Notes under the pieces: model-generated | The model's database searches: none | Told to the model about the DNA's origin: nothing | The model's input: only the letters and a program-made list of their open reading frames with translations | Shown: piece after piece, positions 9,370-17,474 of the stretch | How positions within the stretch are numbered: the first letter of the stretch is position 1 | How the letters are laid out: each line of letters starts with the position of its first letter | Assembly: GCF_000993785.3 (NCBI RefSeq) | Contig: NZ_CP009922.3 | Span: 682,001-746,000, forward strand | Direction of reading: 5' to 3' | DNA length: 64,000 bases | Origin: Streptomyces xiamenensis | GTDB taxonomy: Bacteria; Actinomycetota; Actinomycetes; Streptomycetales; Streptomycetaceae | Position numbers and translations under genes: made by a program

Positions 9370-9762
9370 TCACCCTTCCTCGTCGTCGTCGGAGATGAGG
9401 CGGGTGATGTCGAAGTAGTCCCGCCAGGCGGCGATGCGGCCGTCGCGCACCTCGAAGGCGGCCATCACCTTGAGGTTGCGGGCGATGGGGGTGCCGTCGG
9501 TGCGCAGCATGTTCTCCACCCGCTCCACCAGGACGGTGTCGCCCGCGGTGGCGACGTGCCGGAAGCGGTACTCCAGTTGCGCGAAGTCGGCCGGCATGAG
9601 GCCGAGGATCTGCCCCTTGCCCACGCACACCGGGGAACCCGGGTTCTCCCACACGCAGTCGTCGGTCAGGTACCGGTCCACGGCCGAGCGGACGGCGGCC
9701 GGGGTCGGCCCCATCGCGGACAGGAACGCGCGGACGAGGTGTTCGCCGTCGAGGTCCGTCAT
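9370..9762 (-). CDS. Limonene-1,2-epoxide hydrolase/SnoaL-fold protein
   Basis: A 130-residue alpha+beta-barrel protein resembling limonene-1,2-epoxide hydrolases: AVDRYLTDDCVWENPG near the N terminus, IARNLKVMAAFEVRDGRIAA and WRDYFD near the C terminus, matching the segments that carry the Asp/Arg/Asp catalytic group in LEH. The length is typical. The ATG at 9762 shares its A with the TGA of the upstream hydroxylase, so the pair is translationally coupled. In this cluster it may open or re-close an epoxide made by the FAD enzymes. A non-catalytic SnoaL-like role cannot be excluded. Confidence 0.75.
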   Translation of the reverse strand: MTDLDGEHLVRAFLSAMGPTPAAVRSAVDRYLTDDCVWENPGSPVCVGKGQILGLMPADFAQLEYRFRHVATAGDTVLVERVENMLRTDGTPIARNLKVMAAFEVRDGRIAAWRDYFDITRLISDDDEEG

Positions 9763-11600
9763 CACGGCCGCCCCGTGGTCGCGCCCGCCGGCCGGCCCAG
9801 GGCACGGGCCAGGGCCTCGTCCAGTTCCCGCTCGGCGTACGGGCTCGCCGACGCCCCGCGCCAGGCGATGTGCTGGTCGGGACGGACCAGGACGGCGCCG
9901 TCGTCGCCCACCCCGCGCACGGCGGACCAGGCGCCCTCGGCGTCCCGGTAGCGTGCCGTCTCGTCGTCGGCGCCGATGGACACCACGTCCAGCGGCACGC
10001 CGTACGCCTGCGCCACCCGCTTGGCCGCGAGCCGCCAGCCGTCCGCCGCCGGCCCGGTGATCAGCACGAAGCCGCCCGCGCGGCCCACCAGGTCCTGGGT
10101 GCTGACGCGTTCGGCGCCCCGGGAGAGCCAGGCGTGCGGCAGCCGGTGGCCCGGCCGGGTGACGGGGTGGTGGGCGCTGCCCATGGGGTCCAGTGGCGGG
10201 CGCTCGGTGCCGTCCGGGACGAGGGCGCCCTGCTCGTAGTGGAAGCCGATCTCGATGTCGTGCGCCTGGTACTCCACGCGCTGGGTCGCGAACACCTCGG
10301 CCGTCCTGGCGCGCAGCGTGTCGCCCATCGGGGTGTCGGCGAACAGGGCGCGGAAGTTGGCCTGGGTGACCTCGGGCGGCGCGCCGGGCATCAGGCCCAG
10401 ACCGGCGTGCAGCACGCCGTGGTTGCGGAAGGCGAAGAACGCCCACTCCATGGAGCGGCGCGCCACCGGCAGCCGTTCGGCCTCGTAGCTGTCCAGCAGC
10501 GCCTCGTCGGCGGTGCCGCCCAGGACGGCGGCCAGCTTCCAGGCGGCGTTGTGCGCGTCCTGGACCGCCGTGTTCAGCCCCAGGCCGGTGGCCGGCGGCT
10601 GGCGGTGCGCGGCGTCCCCGGCCAGCAGGACCCGGCCCACCCGGAAGGTGTCGGCGATGACCGCCTCCGGCGTGTACCGGCTCACCTGGTGCACGGTGAC
10701 GTCCAGGTCGGGCAGCTTGAGCAGTTCCCGCACCCGGGCGATGGTGGCTTCCTCGCCCAGGTCCAGGTCGACGCCGGCCGGCAGGTGGAAGTGGAGCGCC
10801 CACTCCTCGGAGGCCAGGCCCCAGTGCGGGCCCATGGCGACCATGCCGTAGCGGGAGATGAGCCCGCCGTCGGGGCTGACGAAGTTGGTGATGAGCACCT
10901 TGTCGCCGCTCCACCACCGCGACAGGTCGGCGCTGAAGTGCACGGAGATGACGTTCCACGCGCCGCCCTGGCCCTCCATGGTGACGCCGAGGGTGTCGCC
11001 GATGCTCCGTCCGCCGTCGGCGCCCAGCAGATAGCGGGCCCGTACGGTGCGGGTGGTGCCGGTGGCCCGGTCGGTGATCCTGGCCGTCACCCCGTCCTCG
11101 TCCTGCGTGAACTCCTCCATCATGTGGTGGAAGCGCACCATGCCGGGGGCCCGTTCCTCGGCGTGCCGGCGCAGCAGCGGTTCGAGCCGGTGCTGCGGCA
11201 GGTTGGTGGAGGGGCAGGGGCTGTCGGCCGCGTACGGGACTTCCGTGCTGCCGCCGCCGAAGGAGTCCATCCGGTGCAGGTCCCGTGCGTCCAGGGGGCC
11301 GTCGCCCGCCAGGGAGGTGCGCCAGGCCACCTCGCTCATGTTGGCCAGCGGGGCGCTGAGCGCGTACACGTCGTCGGCGACGCCGTGCTGGCGGAAGATC
11401 TCCATGGTGCGCTGGTTGAGGTAGTGCGCTCTGGGCAGCACCGAGGTGGACTCGCGCCGTTCGACGAGCAGATGGCGGATGCCCAGGTCGGACAGGAACA
11501 GCGAGGCGGTGAGCCCGCAGCCGCCACCGCCGACGATGAGTACCGGTACGTCTTCGTCGATCATCGTTCGCTCTCCGGAAGGGGCCGTGTGCTGTGACAT
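9762..11600 (-). CDS. FAD-dependent aromatic hydroxylase (PHBH/phenol hydroxylase type)
   Basis: A 612-residue class A flavoprotein monooxygenase. FAD motifs are clear: N-terminal GGGGCGL dinucleotide motif (about residues 24-30), the DG motif LGADGGRS (about 190) and the GD motif LLAGDAAHRQPP (about 325). The extra about 200-residue C-terminal thioredoxin-like region is typical of larger PheA/RdmE-type aromatic hydroxylases. ATG at 11600 is preceded by AAGGA; an ATG at 11564 (MIDEDVP) with GGAGAG is an equally good start and would give 600 residues. It should hydroxylate or epoxidise an aromatic or indole intermediate using NAD(P)H. It ends overlapping the epoxide-hydrolase-like gene. Confidence 0.87.
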   Translation of the reverse strand: MSQHTAPSGERTMIDEDVPVLIVGGGGCGLTASLFLSDLGIRHLLVERRESTSVLPRAHYLNQRTMEIFRQHGVADDVYALSAPLANMSEVAWRTSLAGDGPLDARDLHRMDSFGGGSTEVPYAADSPCPSTNLPQHRLEPLLRRHAEERAPGMVRFHHMMEEFTQDEDGVTARITDRATGTTRTVRARYLLGADGGRSIGDTLGVTMEGQGGAWNVISVHFSADLSRWWSGDKVLITNFVSPDGGLISRYGMVAMGPHWGLASEEWALHFHLPAGVDLDLGEEATIARVRELLKLPDLDVTVHQVSRYTPEAVIADTFRVGRVLLAGDAAHRQPPATGLGLNTAVQDAHNAAWKLAAVLGGTADEALLDSYEAERLPVARRSMEWAFFAFRNHGVLHAGLGLMPGAPPEVTQANFRALFADTPMGDTLRARTAEVFATQRVEYQAHDIEIGFHYEQGALVPDGTERPPLDPMGSAHHPVTRPGHRLPHAWLSRGAERVSTQDLVGRAGGFVLITGPAADGWRLAAKRVAQAYGVPLDVVSIGADDETARYRDAEGAWSAVRGVGDDGAVLVRPDQHIAWRGASASPYAERELDEALARALGRPAGATTGRP

Positions 11601-11657
11601 GTCGGGGTCCTTGTTCTCTCGGGGCGCGGCGGGCCCCGGGGGTGGGGCGGGCGCCGC

Positions 11658-12818
11658 TCAGGCGTCGGTGAGCAGGTGGCGTGCCCGGCGCGCGCCGCGC
11701 GGGCTGTTCCAGCCGATGACGCCGACGGGGCGTCCGCCGGCCTCGGCGACCGCGGTGAACGGGCCGCTGTCCGGGTCCCCTTCGGTCACCCGCAGGTGGT
11801 CGCCGGCGGCCGGGTCGCCGAAGATCTGCACCCGTACGCCGTGCTGGTCGGTCCAGAAGTACGGGACCGGGGTGTAGGCCCGGTCGGCCCCGAGGATGTT
11901 GTCGGCGACGGCGAGGGCCTGTTCCGCCGCGTTGGAGCGGTTCTCCAGCCGCACCGTGCGGCCCTGGCCCGGGTGCCACCAGCGGGCCACGTCACCGGCG
12001 GCGTACACGTGGTCGGCCGCCCGGCACCGGGCGTCGCACACGATCCCGTCGTCCAGCGGCAGTCCGCTCCCGCGCAGCCAGTCGGTGGCGGGCAGCGAGC
12101 CGACCGCGATCACCACGGCGTCCGCGGGCACCGGCCCCTGGGAGGTGACCACCGCGGTGACCCGCCCGCCCGCGGTGACCGGGGCCTCCGCCTTGGTGCC
12201 GGTCAGCAGCCGCACGCCGTGCTCACGGTGCAGGGCGGCGAGCCGCAGGCCGGTGCCGGCGCCGAGCCGGTCGGCCATCGGCACCGGCGCCGGGTCGATC
12301 ACGGTCACCTCCAGGCCCAGCGCCCGGCCCGTGGCGGCGATCTCGCAGCCGAGCACCCCGGCGCCGATCACGGCGAGGCGGCGGGCGGCGGCCAGGGCGG
12401 CGCGCAGCCGCCGCACATCGTCCAGGGTGCGCAGCGTGTGCACCCCGGCCACGCCCTCGAACGCCGGCAGCCGGCGGGGCGTCAGCCCGGTGGCGAGCAC
12501 CAGGTCGCCGTAGCCGAGCCGGGTCCCGTCGGCGAGCGTCACCTCGCGCCGACCGGTGTCCACGGCCACCGCCCGGCGGCCCGGCAGCACCTCGATGCCC
12601 TGGCAGGCCAGGTCGGCGGGCGGGCGCAGCACCGTACGGCCGGCGTCCCAGGTGCCCAGCAGGACCTGCTTGGACAGCGGCGGCCGGTCGTACGGCGGGT
12701 GCGGCTCCTCCCCCACCAGGCGGACGGTGCCGGTGAAGCCGCGCCGGCGCAGGGACTCGGCGGTGGCCAGACCGGCCGCCGAGGCGCCGACGATCAGGAC
12801 ATCACTGCGCGCGGACAT
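11658..12818 (-). CDS. FAD-dependent ferredoxin reductase
   Basis: A 386-residue NAD(P)H:ferredoxin oxidoreductase of the rubredoxin/putidaredoxin reductase family, passing electrons to the adjacent ferredoxin. It shows VLIVGASAAGLATAESLR at the N terminus, PPYDRPPLSKQ typical of the family, a second Rossmann motif VIGAGVLGCEIAA for NAD(P)H, and YAAGDVARW near the C terminus. ATG at 12818 (MSARSDVL) is chosen because it overlaps the ferredoxin stop as TGATG; an earlier in-frame start at 12863 would only add residues from inside the ferredoxin gene. With ferredoxin and P450 it forms a dedicated class I electron chain. Confidence 0.92.
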   Translation of the reverse strand: MSARSDVLIVGASAAGLATAESLRRRGFTGTVRLVGEEPHPPYDRPPLSKQVLLGTWDAGRTVLRPPADLACQGIEVLPGRRAVAVDTGRREVTLADGTRLGYGDLVLATGLTPRRLPAFEGVAGVHTLRTLDDVRRLRAALAAARRLAVIGAGVLGCEIAATGRALGLEVTVIDPAPVPMADRLGAGTGLRLAALHREHGVRLLTGTKAEAPVTAGGRVTAVVTSQGPVPADAVVIAVGSLPATDWLRGSGLPLDDGIVCDARCRAADHVYAAGDVARWWHPGQGRTVRLENRSNAAEQALAVADNILGADRAYTPVPYFWTDQHGVRVQIFGDPAAGDHLRVTEGDPDSGPFTAVAEAGGRPVGVIGWNSPRGARRARHLLTDA

Positions 12819-13030
12819 CACGCACCGTCGCGCTCGTGCAGCAGGATGGCGGCGGCCGGGCACAGCAGCGCCGCCTCCCTGACCCGTTCGCGCTCACCGG
12901 CCGGCGGCGCCGCGTCGAGCAGCACCACCACGCCGTCGGAGTCGCGCTGGTCGAACACCTCGGGGGCCGCTGTCACGCAGTGCCCGGCGGCGACGCAGCG
13001 CGGCTCATCGATCTCGACCCGCAGGACCAT
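12818..13030 (-). CDS. [3Fe-4S]-type P450 ferredoxin
   Basis: A 70-residue small ferredoxin of the kind that feeds actinobacterial P450s. The cluster ligands are CVAAGHC (first two cysteines) and a distal LLCPAAA, with Ala/Gly rather than a fourth Cys between, which is the 3Fe-4S pattern. ATG at 13030 is preferred over the GTG at 13051 because GGAGA lies 6 nt upstream. It sits between the P450 (25-bp gap) and the ferredoxin reductase (1-bp overlap). Confidence 0.93.
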   Translation of the reverse strand: MVLRVEIDEPRCVAAGHCVTAAPEVFDQRDSDGVVVLLDAAPPAGERERVREAALLCPAAAILLHERDGA

Positions 13031-13055
13031 GGTGTCTCCGGTTTTCCTCACGGCG

Positions 13056-14249
13056 TCACCACGTGACCGGCAGCGCGTTGACGCTGAAGACGAGGGTGGT
13101 GGTGCGGTAGTCGATCTCCTCCTGCGGGGCGGCCAGGCGCAGCGTGGGGAACCGGCGGAAGAGGGCGGGCAGCGCCGTCCGCAGTTCCGCGCGGGCCAGT
13201 TGCTGCCCCAGGCACTGGTGGGCGCCGTAGCCGAAGACGACGTGCGGCGGCGGGGTGCGGCGGACGTCGAGGGTGTCCAGGTCCCCGTCCGCCAGGGTGT
13301 GGTCGCGGTTGGCGGCCAGCACCGACAGCACGACGCGTTCGCCCTGCTTGATCGTCCGCCCGCGGACCTCGATGTCCTCGGCGGCCTCGCGCGGCATGGT
13401 GATGGCGGGCGAGATGTAGCGCAGCAGTTCCTCGATGGCGCCGTCCACGGCCTCGGGTTCGTCGCGCACGACGGCGAGCTGGTCGGGGTGCTGGAGCAGC
13501 AGGGTGCTGCCGGCCGAGAGCATGCTGGCGGTGGTCTCGTGTCCGGCGACCAGCAGCATGTTGCCGATGCCGACCAGTTCGTCCTCGTTCAGCTGGTCGC
13601 CGTGCTCGCGCACCACGGCGCCCAGCAGGTTGTCGCCGGGGCTGCGCCGGTGGGCGGCGACCAGCTCGCCCATGTAGGCGTCCATCTCCATGAGGTTGCG
13701 GATGTGCTCCTCACGGGTGGCGTTGACGTCCAGGCCCACCTGGGCGCGGCGCTGGAAGTCCTCCCGGTGTTCGTAGGGGACGCCCAGGAGTTCGCAGATG
13801 ACCAGCGTCGGGATGGGGGTGCAGAAGGTGGAGATCAGGTCGGCGCCGGGACCGGCGGCCTCCAGGGCGTCCAGCCGCGAGGCGACGATCTTCTCGATGG
13901 TGGGCTGGAGGGCACGCACGCGCTTGACGGTGAAGGCGCCGGTGAGCATGCGGCGCAGCCGGGTGTGGTCGGCGCCGTTGTAGTTGAGCAGGTTGCCGGG
14001 CTGGTTGAGCATGCTGCGCGGGGCGTCCGGGTCGAAGACGAAGCCCATGCGCAGGCGTTCGTCGCTCAGCAGGGCGCGGGCGTCCTCGTAACGGGTGATG
14101 GCGACGGCCTCGAACTCGTCGAGGATGGGGCTGGGTACGCCGATGCGGGGCAGTTCCTCGTCCTTCTGCATGGCGTACAGCTCGGGCGCGGGGGTGAAGG
14201 GGCAGCCGGCGGCGCGGGCCGCGAACGGGAGCACCTTGGGATCGGGCAT
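13056..14249 (-). CDS. Cytochrome P450 monooxygenase
   Basis: A 397-residue soluble bacterial P450. The I-helix oxygen-activation motif AGHETT is at 235-240, the ExxR pair at Glu274/Arg277, and the haem-thiolate loop FGYGAHQCLG has Cys346. Length and motifs fit CYP families close to CYP105/107. Placed between the GGPP synthase (73-bp gap) and its own ferredoxin, it is most likely a tailoring oxidase on the terpenoid part; in xiamycin biosynthesis a P450 oxidises a terminal methyl. The substrate here is unknown. Confidence 0.95.
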   Translation of the reverse strand: MPDPKVLPFAARAAGCPFTPAPELYAMQKDEELPRIGVPSPILDEFEAVAITRYEDARALLSDERLRMGFVFDPDAPRSMLNQPGNLLNYNGADHTRLRRMLTGAFTVKRVRALQPTIEKIVASRLDALEAAGPGADLISTFCTPIPTLVICELLGVPYEHREDFQRRAQVGLDVNATREEHIRNLMEMDAYMGELVAAHRRSPGDNLLGAVVREHGDQLNEDELVGIGNMLLVAGHETTASMLSAGSTLLLQHPDQLAVVRDEPEAVDGAIEELLRYISPAITMPREAAEDIEVRGRTIKQGERVVLSVLAANRDHTLADGDLDTLDVRRTPPPHVVFGYGAHQCLGQQLARAELRTALPALFRRFPTLRLAAPQEEIDYRTTTLVFSVNALPVTW

Positions 14250-14322
14250 GGCGGAAGTGCCTCTCTGGATGGGGGTGCGGGCGCGGGGGGCCGCGGTGCG
14301 GGGGTGCGGGAGTGGCGCGGGG

Positions 14323-15348
14323 TCAGAAGCGCCTGCCGACGATGAATCCGCCGATCTCCAGGAACTCGGCGTGCGGCGCGTCCGCGAGCCCGGCCTCCGC
14401 CAGGCAGCGTTCGGCCGCCGCCAGCTGACGGTCCGCCTCCTGCCGCGCCCAGTCCCGGCCGCCGGCGCGTTCGACGAGGTCGGCGACGCGATGGACCTCG
14501 GCCTCGGTCAGGGGCTCGGCGCGCAGGTACAGGGCGCGCAGTTCCTCGGTACGGTCCGCGTTGAGGGCGGCCACCACGGGCAGGGACTTCTTGCGCACCC
14601 GCAGATCGGCGCCCACCTGCTTGCCGGTGCGCTCCGGGTCGCCCCAGATGCCCAGCAGGTCGTCGATGAGCTGGAAGGCCAGCCCGATGTGTTCGCCGAA
14701 AGCGGCGAGCCGGTCCACCAGGACGGGTTCGGCGCCCACGAGTTCGGCGCCCAGCGAGCAGGCGCAGCCCAGCAGGGCTCCGGTCTTGTCCCCGGCCATC
14801 CGGACGCACTCGGCGAGCGGGACGTCCTCGCGCCGTTCGAAGGCCACATCGGATGCCTGGCCGCTGATCATCCGCTGGGTGGCGGTCATCAGCGAGGCGG
14901 TGGCCGCGCGCGCCCCCGGGTGCGGGGCGTCGAGCAGCGCGCTGGTGGCGGCGGTGACCATGGCGTCGCCGGCCAGGATGGCGTGCGGCACCCCGAAGAC
15001 CGTCCAGGCGGTGGCCCGTCCGCGCCGGGTCGCGTCGCCGTCCATGATGTCGTCGTGCAGCAGCGAGAAGTTGTGGACCAGCTCGATGGCCACCGCCGCC
15101 GCGATGCCGTCGGCCGCGATGCCGCCCGCCGCCCGAGCCGAGAGCAGGGACAGGGTGGGGCGCACCAGCTTGCCGCCCCAGCTGCCGGTGGGCCGGCCGT
15201 CGGCGTCGGCCCAGCCGAGGTGGTACTGGGCGATGCGCCGCATCTCGGGGTTCAGCCGGCTTCCCACGGTGTCCCGCAGGGCGGGTTCGAGCAGGGAGCG
15301 GCCGGTGTCCAGGCTCGCGGAGAGCGTTCTGATCGGGGTCGTCGTCAT
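14323..15348 (-). CDS. Short-chain polyprenyl diphosphate synthase (GGPP/FPP synthase)
   Basis: A 341-residue class I trans-isoprenyl diphosphate synthase. All functional motifs are present: IPP-binding GGKLVRP (58-64), first Asp-rich motif DDIMD (99-103) followed by RRG, and second Asp motif IDDLLGIWGD (from 228) with TGKQ. Phe at position -5 from the first motif and the absence of a two-residue insert resemble archaeal/actinobacterial GGPP synthases, so C20 is the first guess but C15 is possible. ATG at 15348 is chosen for GGAGGG 8 nt upstream; a GTG at 15438 would add 30 low-complexity residues. It should supply the prenyl chain for the cluster. Confidence 0.9.
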   Translation of the reverse strand: MTTTPIRTLSASLDTGRSLLEPALRDTVGSRLNPEMRRIAQYHLGWADADGRPTGSWGGKLVRPTLSLLSARAAGGIAADGIAAAVAIELVHNFSLLHDDIMDGDATRRGRATAWTVFGVPHAILAGDAMVTAATSALLDAPHPGARAATASLMTATQRMISGQASDVAFERREDVPLAECVRMAGDKTGALLGCACSLGAELVGAEPVLVDRLAAFGEHIGLAFQLIDDLLGIWGDPERTGKQVGADLRVRKKSLPVVAALNADRTEELRALYLRAEPLTEAEVHRVADLVERAGGRDWARQEADRQLAAAERCLAEAGLADAPHAEFLEIGGFIVGRRF

Positions 15349-15460
15349 GCGGTCCGCCCTCCGCCCGCACCGGGCACGGGCACGTTCGGGACCGCCGGCG
15401 GGCGGAGGGGTGACGCGCTGGGCAGTGGCATGGTGCACCTTCGCTGTCGGCTGGTGGTGG

Positions 15461-17446
15461 TCACGGCGTGGGCAGATCGCGCGGGGTCGGCACCGCGGGG
15501 GTCAGCAGGGTCCGGCGCAGGACCCGGGGCGAGGTGAGCAGGGTGTGGGGCGGTGCCAGCAGGAACAGGACGTCCCGGTTGGCGGTGCACACCACCGGGT
15601 CGCCCGGCACGTGGTCGCGCACCCGGTCGAGGTAGCGGGTGAGGACGCGGGCGGCGGGGCCGGTGCGGGCCGCGTTGCCGGTGGCGCCCGGCATGGGGCT
15701 GTCCGCGCCGGTCGCGACCTCCCAGGCCGTACGGGAGGCGTGCAGGACCGCCCGCTGGAGCGTGTGGACGGACGGGGTCCGCCCGGCGCCGGCCAGCGTC
15801 TCGGCCAGCGCCAGCGCGCTCAGGGCGGCGACCGAAAGCCCTTGCCCGTAGACGGGGTTGAGCGCGCAGGCCGCGTCCCCGACGACGAGCAGTCCGGTGC
15901 GGGCGCGGTCCAGCCGGTCGTAGCGGCGGCGCCGGTTGGCGGTGTGCCGGTAGCCCACGGGCCGGCCGGCCGGTTCCGCGGTGCTGAGCCACTTGTACGG
16001 CGCCGGGTGCGGCAGCCGGTGGGCGAACTCGACGAAGCCGTCCGCGTCGTTGGGCGGCGCCTGGTCGCGCAGCCCGGAGAGGGTGACCGACCAGCGGCCG
16101 TCCTCCAGCGGCATGATGATCGCGCCGAGCGGTGCCCCCGCGTCGGGCACGATGTAGAACCCCCGCAGATCGCCCGGTGGTTCGTCGGCCTCGAAGACAC
16201 AGGTGGCGTACCCCCGGCCGGTCTCCACCACCTCCTCGGCGGGCGGAGTGCCGCCGAGGTCGGCGAGCCACCGGGGGGTACGGCTGGAGCGGCCGGTGGC
16301 GTCCACGACGAGGTCGGCCCGCAGTTCCCGGGGGCCCGGCCGGTCGGTGCCGCGACCGCGCAGGGTCACGCCGGTGACGCGGTCGGGCCGGCCCAGCAGC
16401 CCGGTGACCTCGGCGCCGGTGCGCAGGTGGACGCGGGGGTGGGCCAGCACCAGGCGCCGCACGTGGTGTTCCAGCAGGGGACGGGAGGGGGTGAGGATCG
16501 GCCTGGAGGGGTTGCGGCGGGAGATCCACTGCCCGCCCAGCCACACCCCGAGGTCCCCGGGGACCGCGAGGCGCGGGGCGCCGGCCGCCGTCAGTTCGGG
16601 GACGAGGTCGGGCAGCAGCGCCCCCAGGGCGTTGATGCCGCTGGTGAGCAGCACATGGGTGTGGCGGGACTGCGGCACGCCGGGCCGGGGCGCCGGGGTG
16701 TCGCCGATCCGGTCGCGTTCGAGGATCGTCACCCGGTCCGCGTACCGGGCGAGGACGTGCGCGGTCAGCAGGCCGGCGACGCTGCCGCCGAGCACGACCA
16801 CCTCGCCGAGCGAGGGCCGCCGACCGGTCCGCACGTGCTGGGGGCGCGGCTGCTCCGTGCCGTCCGGCCCGGCGCTGTGGGCGTCGGCGTCGGCCGTCCC
16901 CGGCCGGGGCGGGGTGTCCTCCAGGCGTGCGGCCAGGAACGCGGCGCCTGAGGTGTCGCCGCTGCCCGGCGCGTCGCCGAGCATGTGGCCGACCAGCTCC
17001 AGATGGGTGCGCCGCCAGCGCCGCACCGCGCCGCCGAGCCGTTCGTAGGGGCCGGTGCCGTCGGCGGCCAGCCGCCGCGTCAGCGTGAACAGTTCACGGA
17101 ACTGCTCGGACTGGAGCCCGCTGGCCGTGCCGAACCGGTCGCGGAACGCCAGGAACTCCTCCCGCCGCAGTGTGCCCCGCAGCAGCGTCAACTGCCCTTC
17201 CAGCGCGTCGATGAGCCGGGTCGCCCGGTTCGAGCGGTGGGCGTAGCAGGCGGGTTCGCACTGGCCGGCGTCGATGTGCCGCAGGTCGACGAGGACCTGG
17301 CTGAGCAGGGTCTCCGAGGCCTGGTGGACGACGATGAACAGCCGCTCGCTGTCGCTCACGTCCCGCTGTTCCACGGGGGTGAGGGGCTGTTGCAGCGAGA
17401 GCAGTTCGTCCAGGCGCAGATACGTCGCGTAGGTCGGGCAGGTCAT
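15461..17446 (-). CDS. Fusion: tryptophan 2,3-dioxygenase-like domain + FAD epoxidase-like monooxygenase
   Basis: One uninterrupted 661-residue frame joining two domains. Residues about 5-178 match the haem tryptophan 2,3-dioxygenase (TDO) family: YLRLDELLSLQQPL, LFIVVHQASE with Phe37 and active-site His41, AFRD with Arg102 (the substrate-carboxylate Arg), and RRTHLELV with His148 at the proximal haem-ligand position, then GSGDTSG. About 90 residues of the TDO middle are missing and the active-site Tyr is Phe98. After a linker (about 180-212), residues 213-661 are a FAD monooxygenase: LGGSVAGL (219-226), VVDATGRSS and VVGDAACALNP, resembling XiaO-type epoxidases of indole-terpenoid pathways. 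GAGGAG 8 nt upstream supports ATG at 17446. Likely role: epoxidise the prenyl chain, with the haem domain acting on the indole; the latter is inference. Confidence 0.8.
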   Translation of the reverse strand: MTCPTYATYLRLDELLSLQQPLTPVEQRDVSDSERLFIVVHQASETLLSQVLVDLRHIDAGQCEPACYAHRSNRATRLIDALEGQLTLLRGTLRREEFLAFRDRFGTASGLQSEQFRELFTLTRRLAADGTGPYERLGGAVRRWRRTHLELVGHMLGDAPGSGDTSGAAFLAARLEDTPPRPGTADADAHSAGPDGTEQPRPQHVRTGRRPSLGEVVVLGGSVAGLLTAHVLARYADRVTILERDRIGDTPAPRPGVPQSRHTHVLLTSGINALGALLPDLVPELTAAGAPRLAVPGDLGVWLGGQWISRRNPSRPILTPSRPLLEHHVRRLVLAHPRVHLRTGAEVTGLLGRPDRVTGVTLRGRGTDRPGPRELRADLVVDATGRSSRTPRWLADLGGTPPAEEVVETGRGYATCVFEADEPPGDLRGFYIVPDAGAPLGAIIMPLEDGRWSVTLSGLRDQAPPNDADGFVEFAHRLPHPAPYKWLSTAEPAGRPVGYRHTANRRRRYDRLDRARTGLLVVGDAACALNPVYGQGLSVAALSALALAETLAGAGRTPSVHTLQRAVLHASRTAWEVATGADSPMPGATGNAARTGPAARVLTRYLDRVRDHVPGDPVVCTANRDVLFLLAPPHTLLTSPRVLRRTLLTPAVPTPRDLPTP

Positions 17447-17474
17447 GGGGCCAGCTCCTCGGGGTGAGTGCGCG

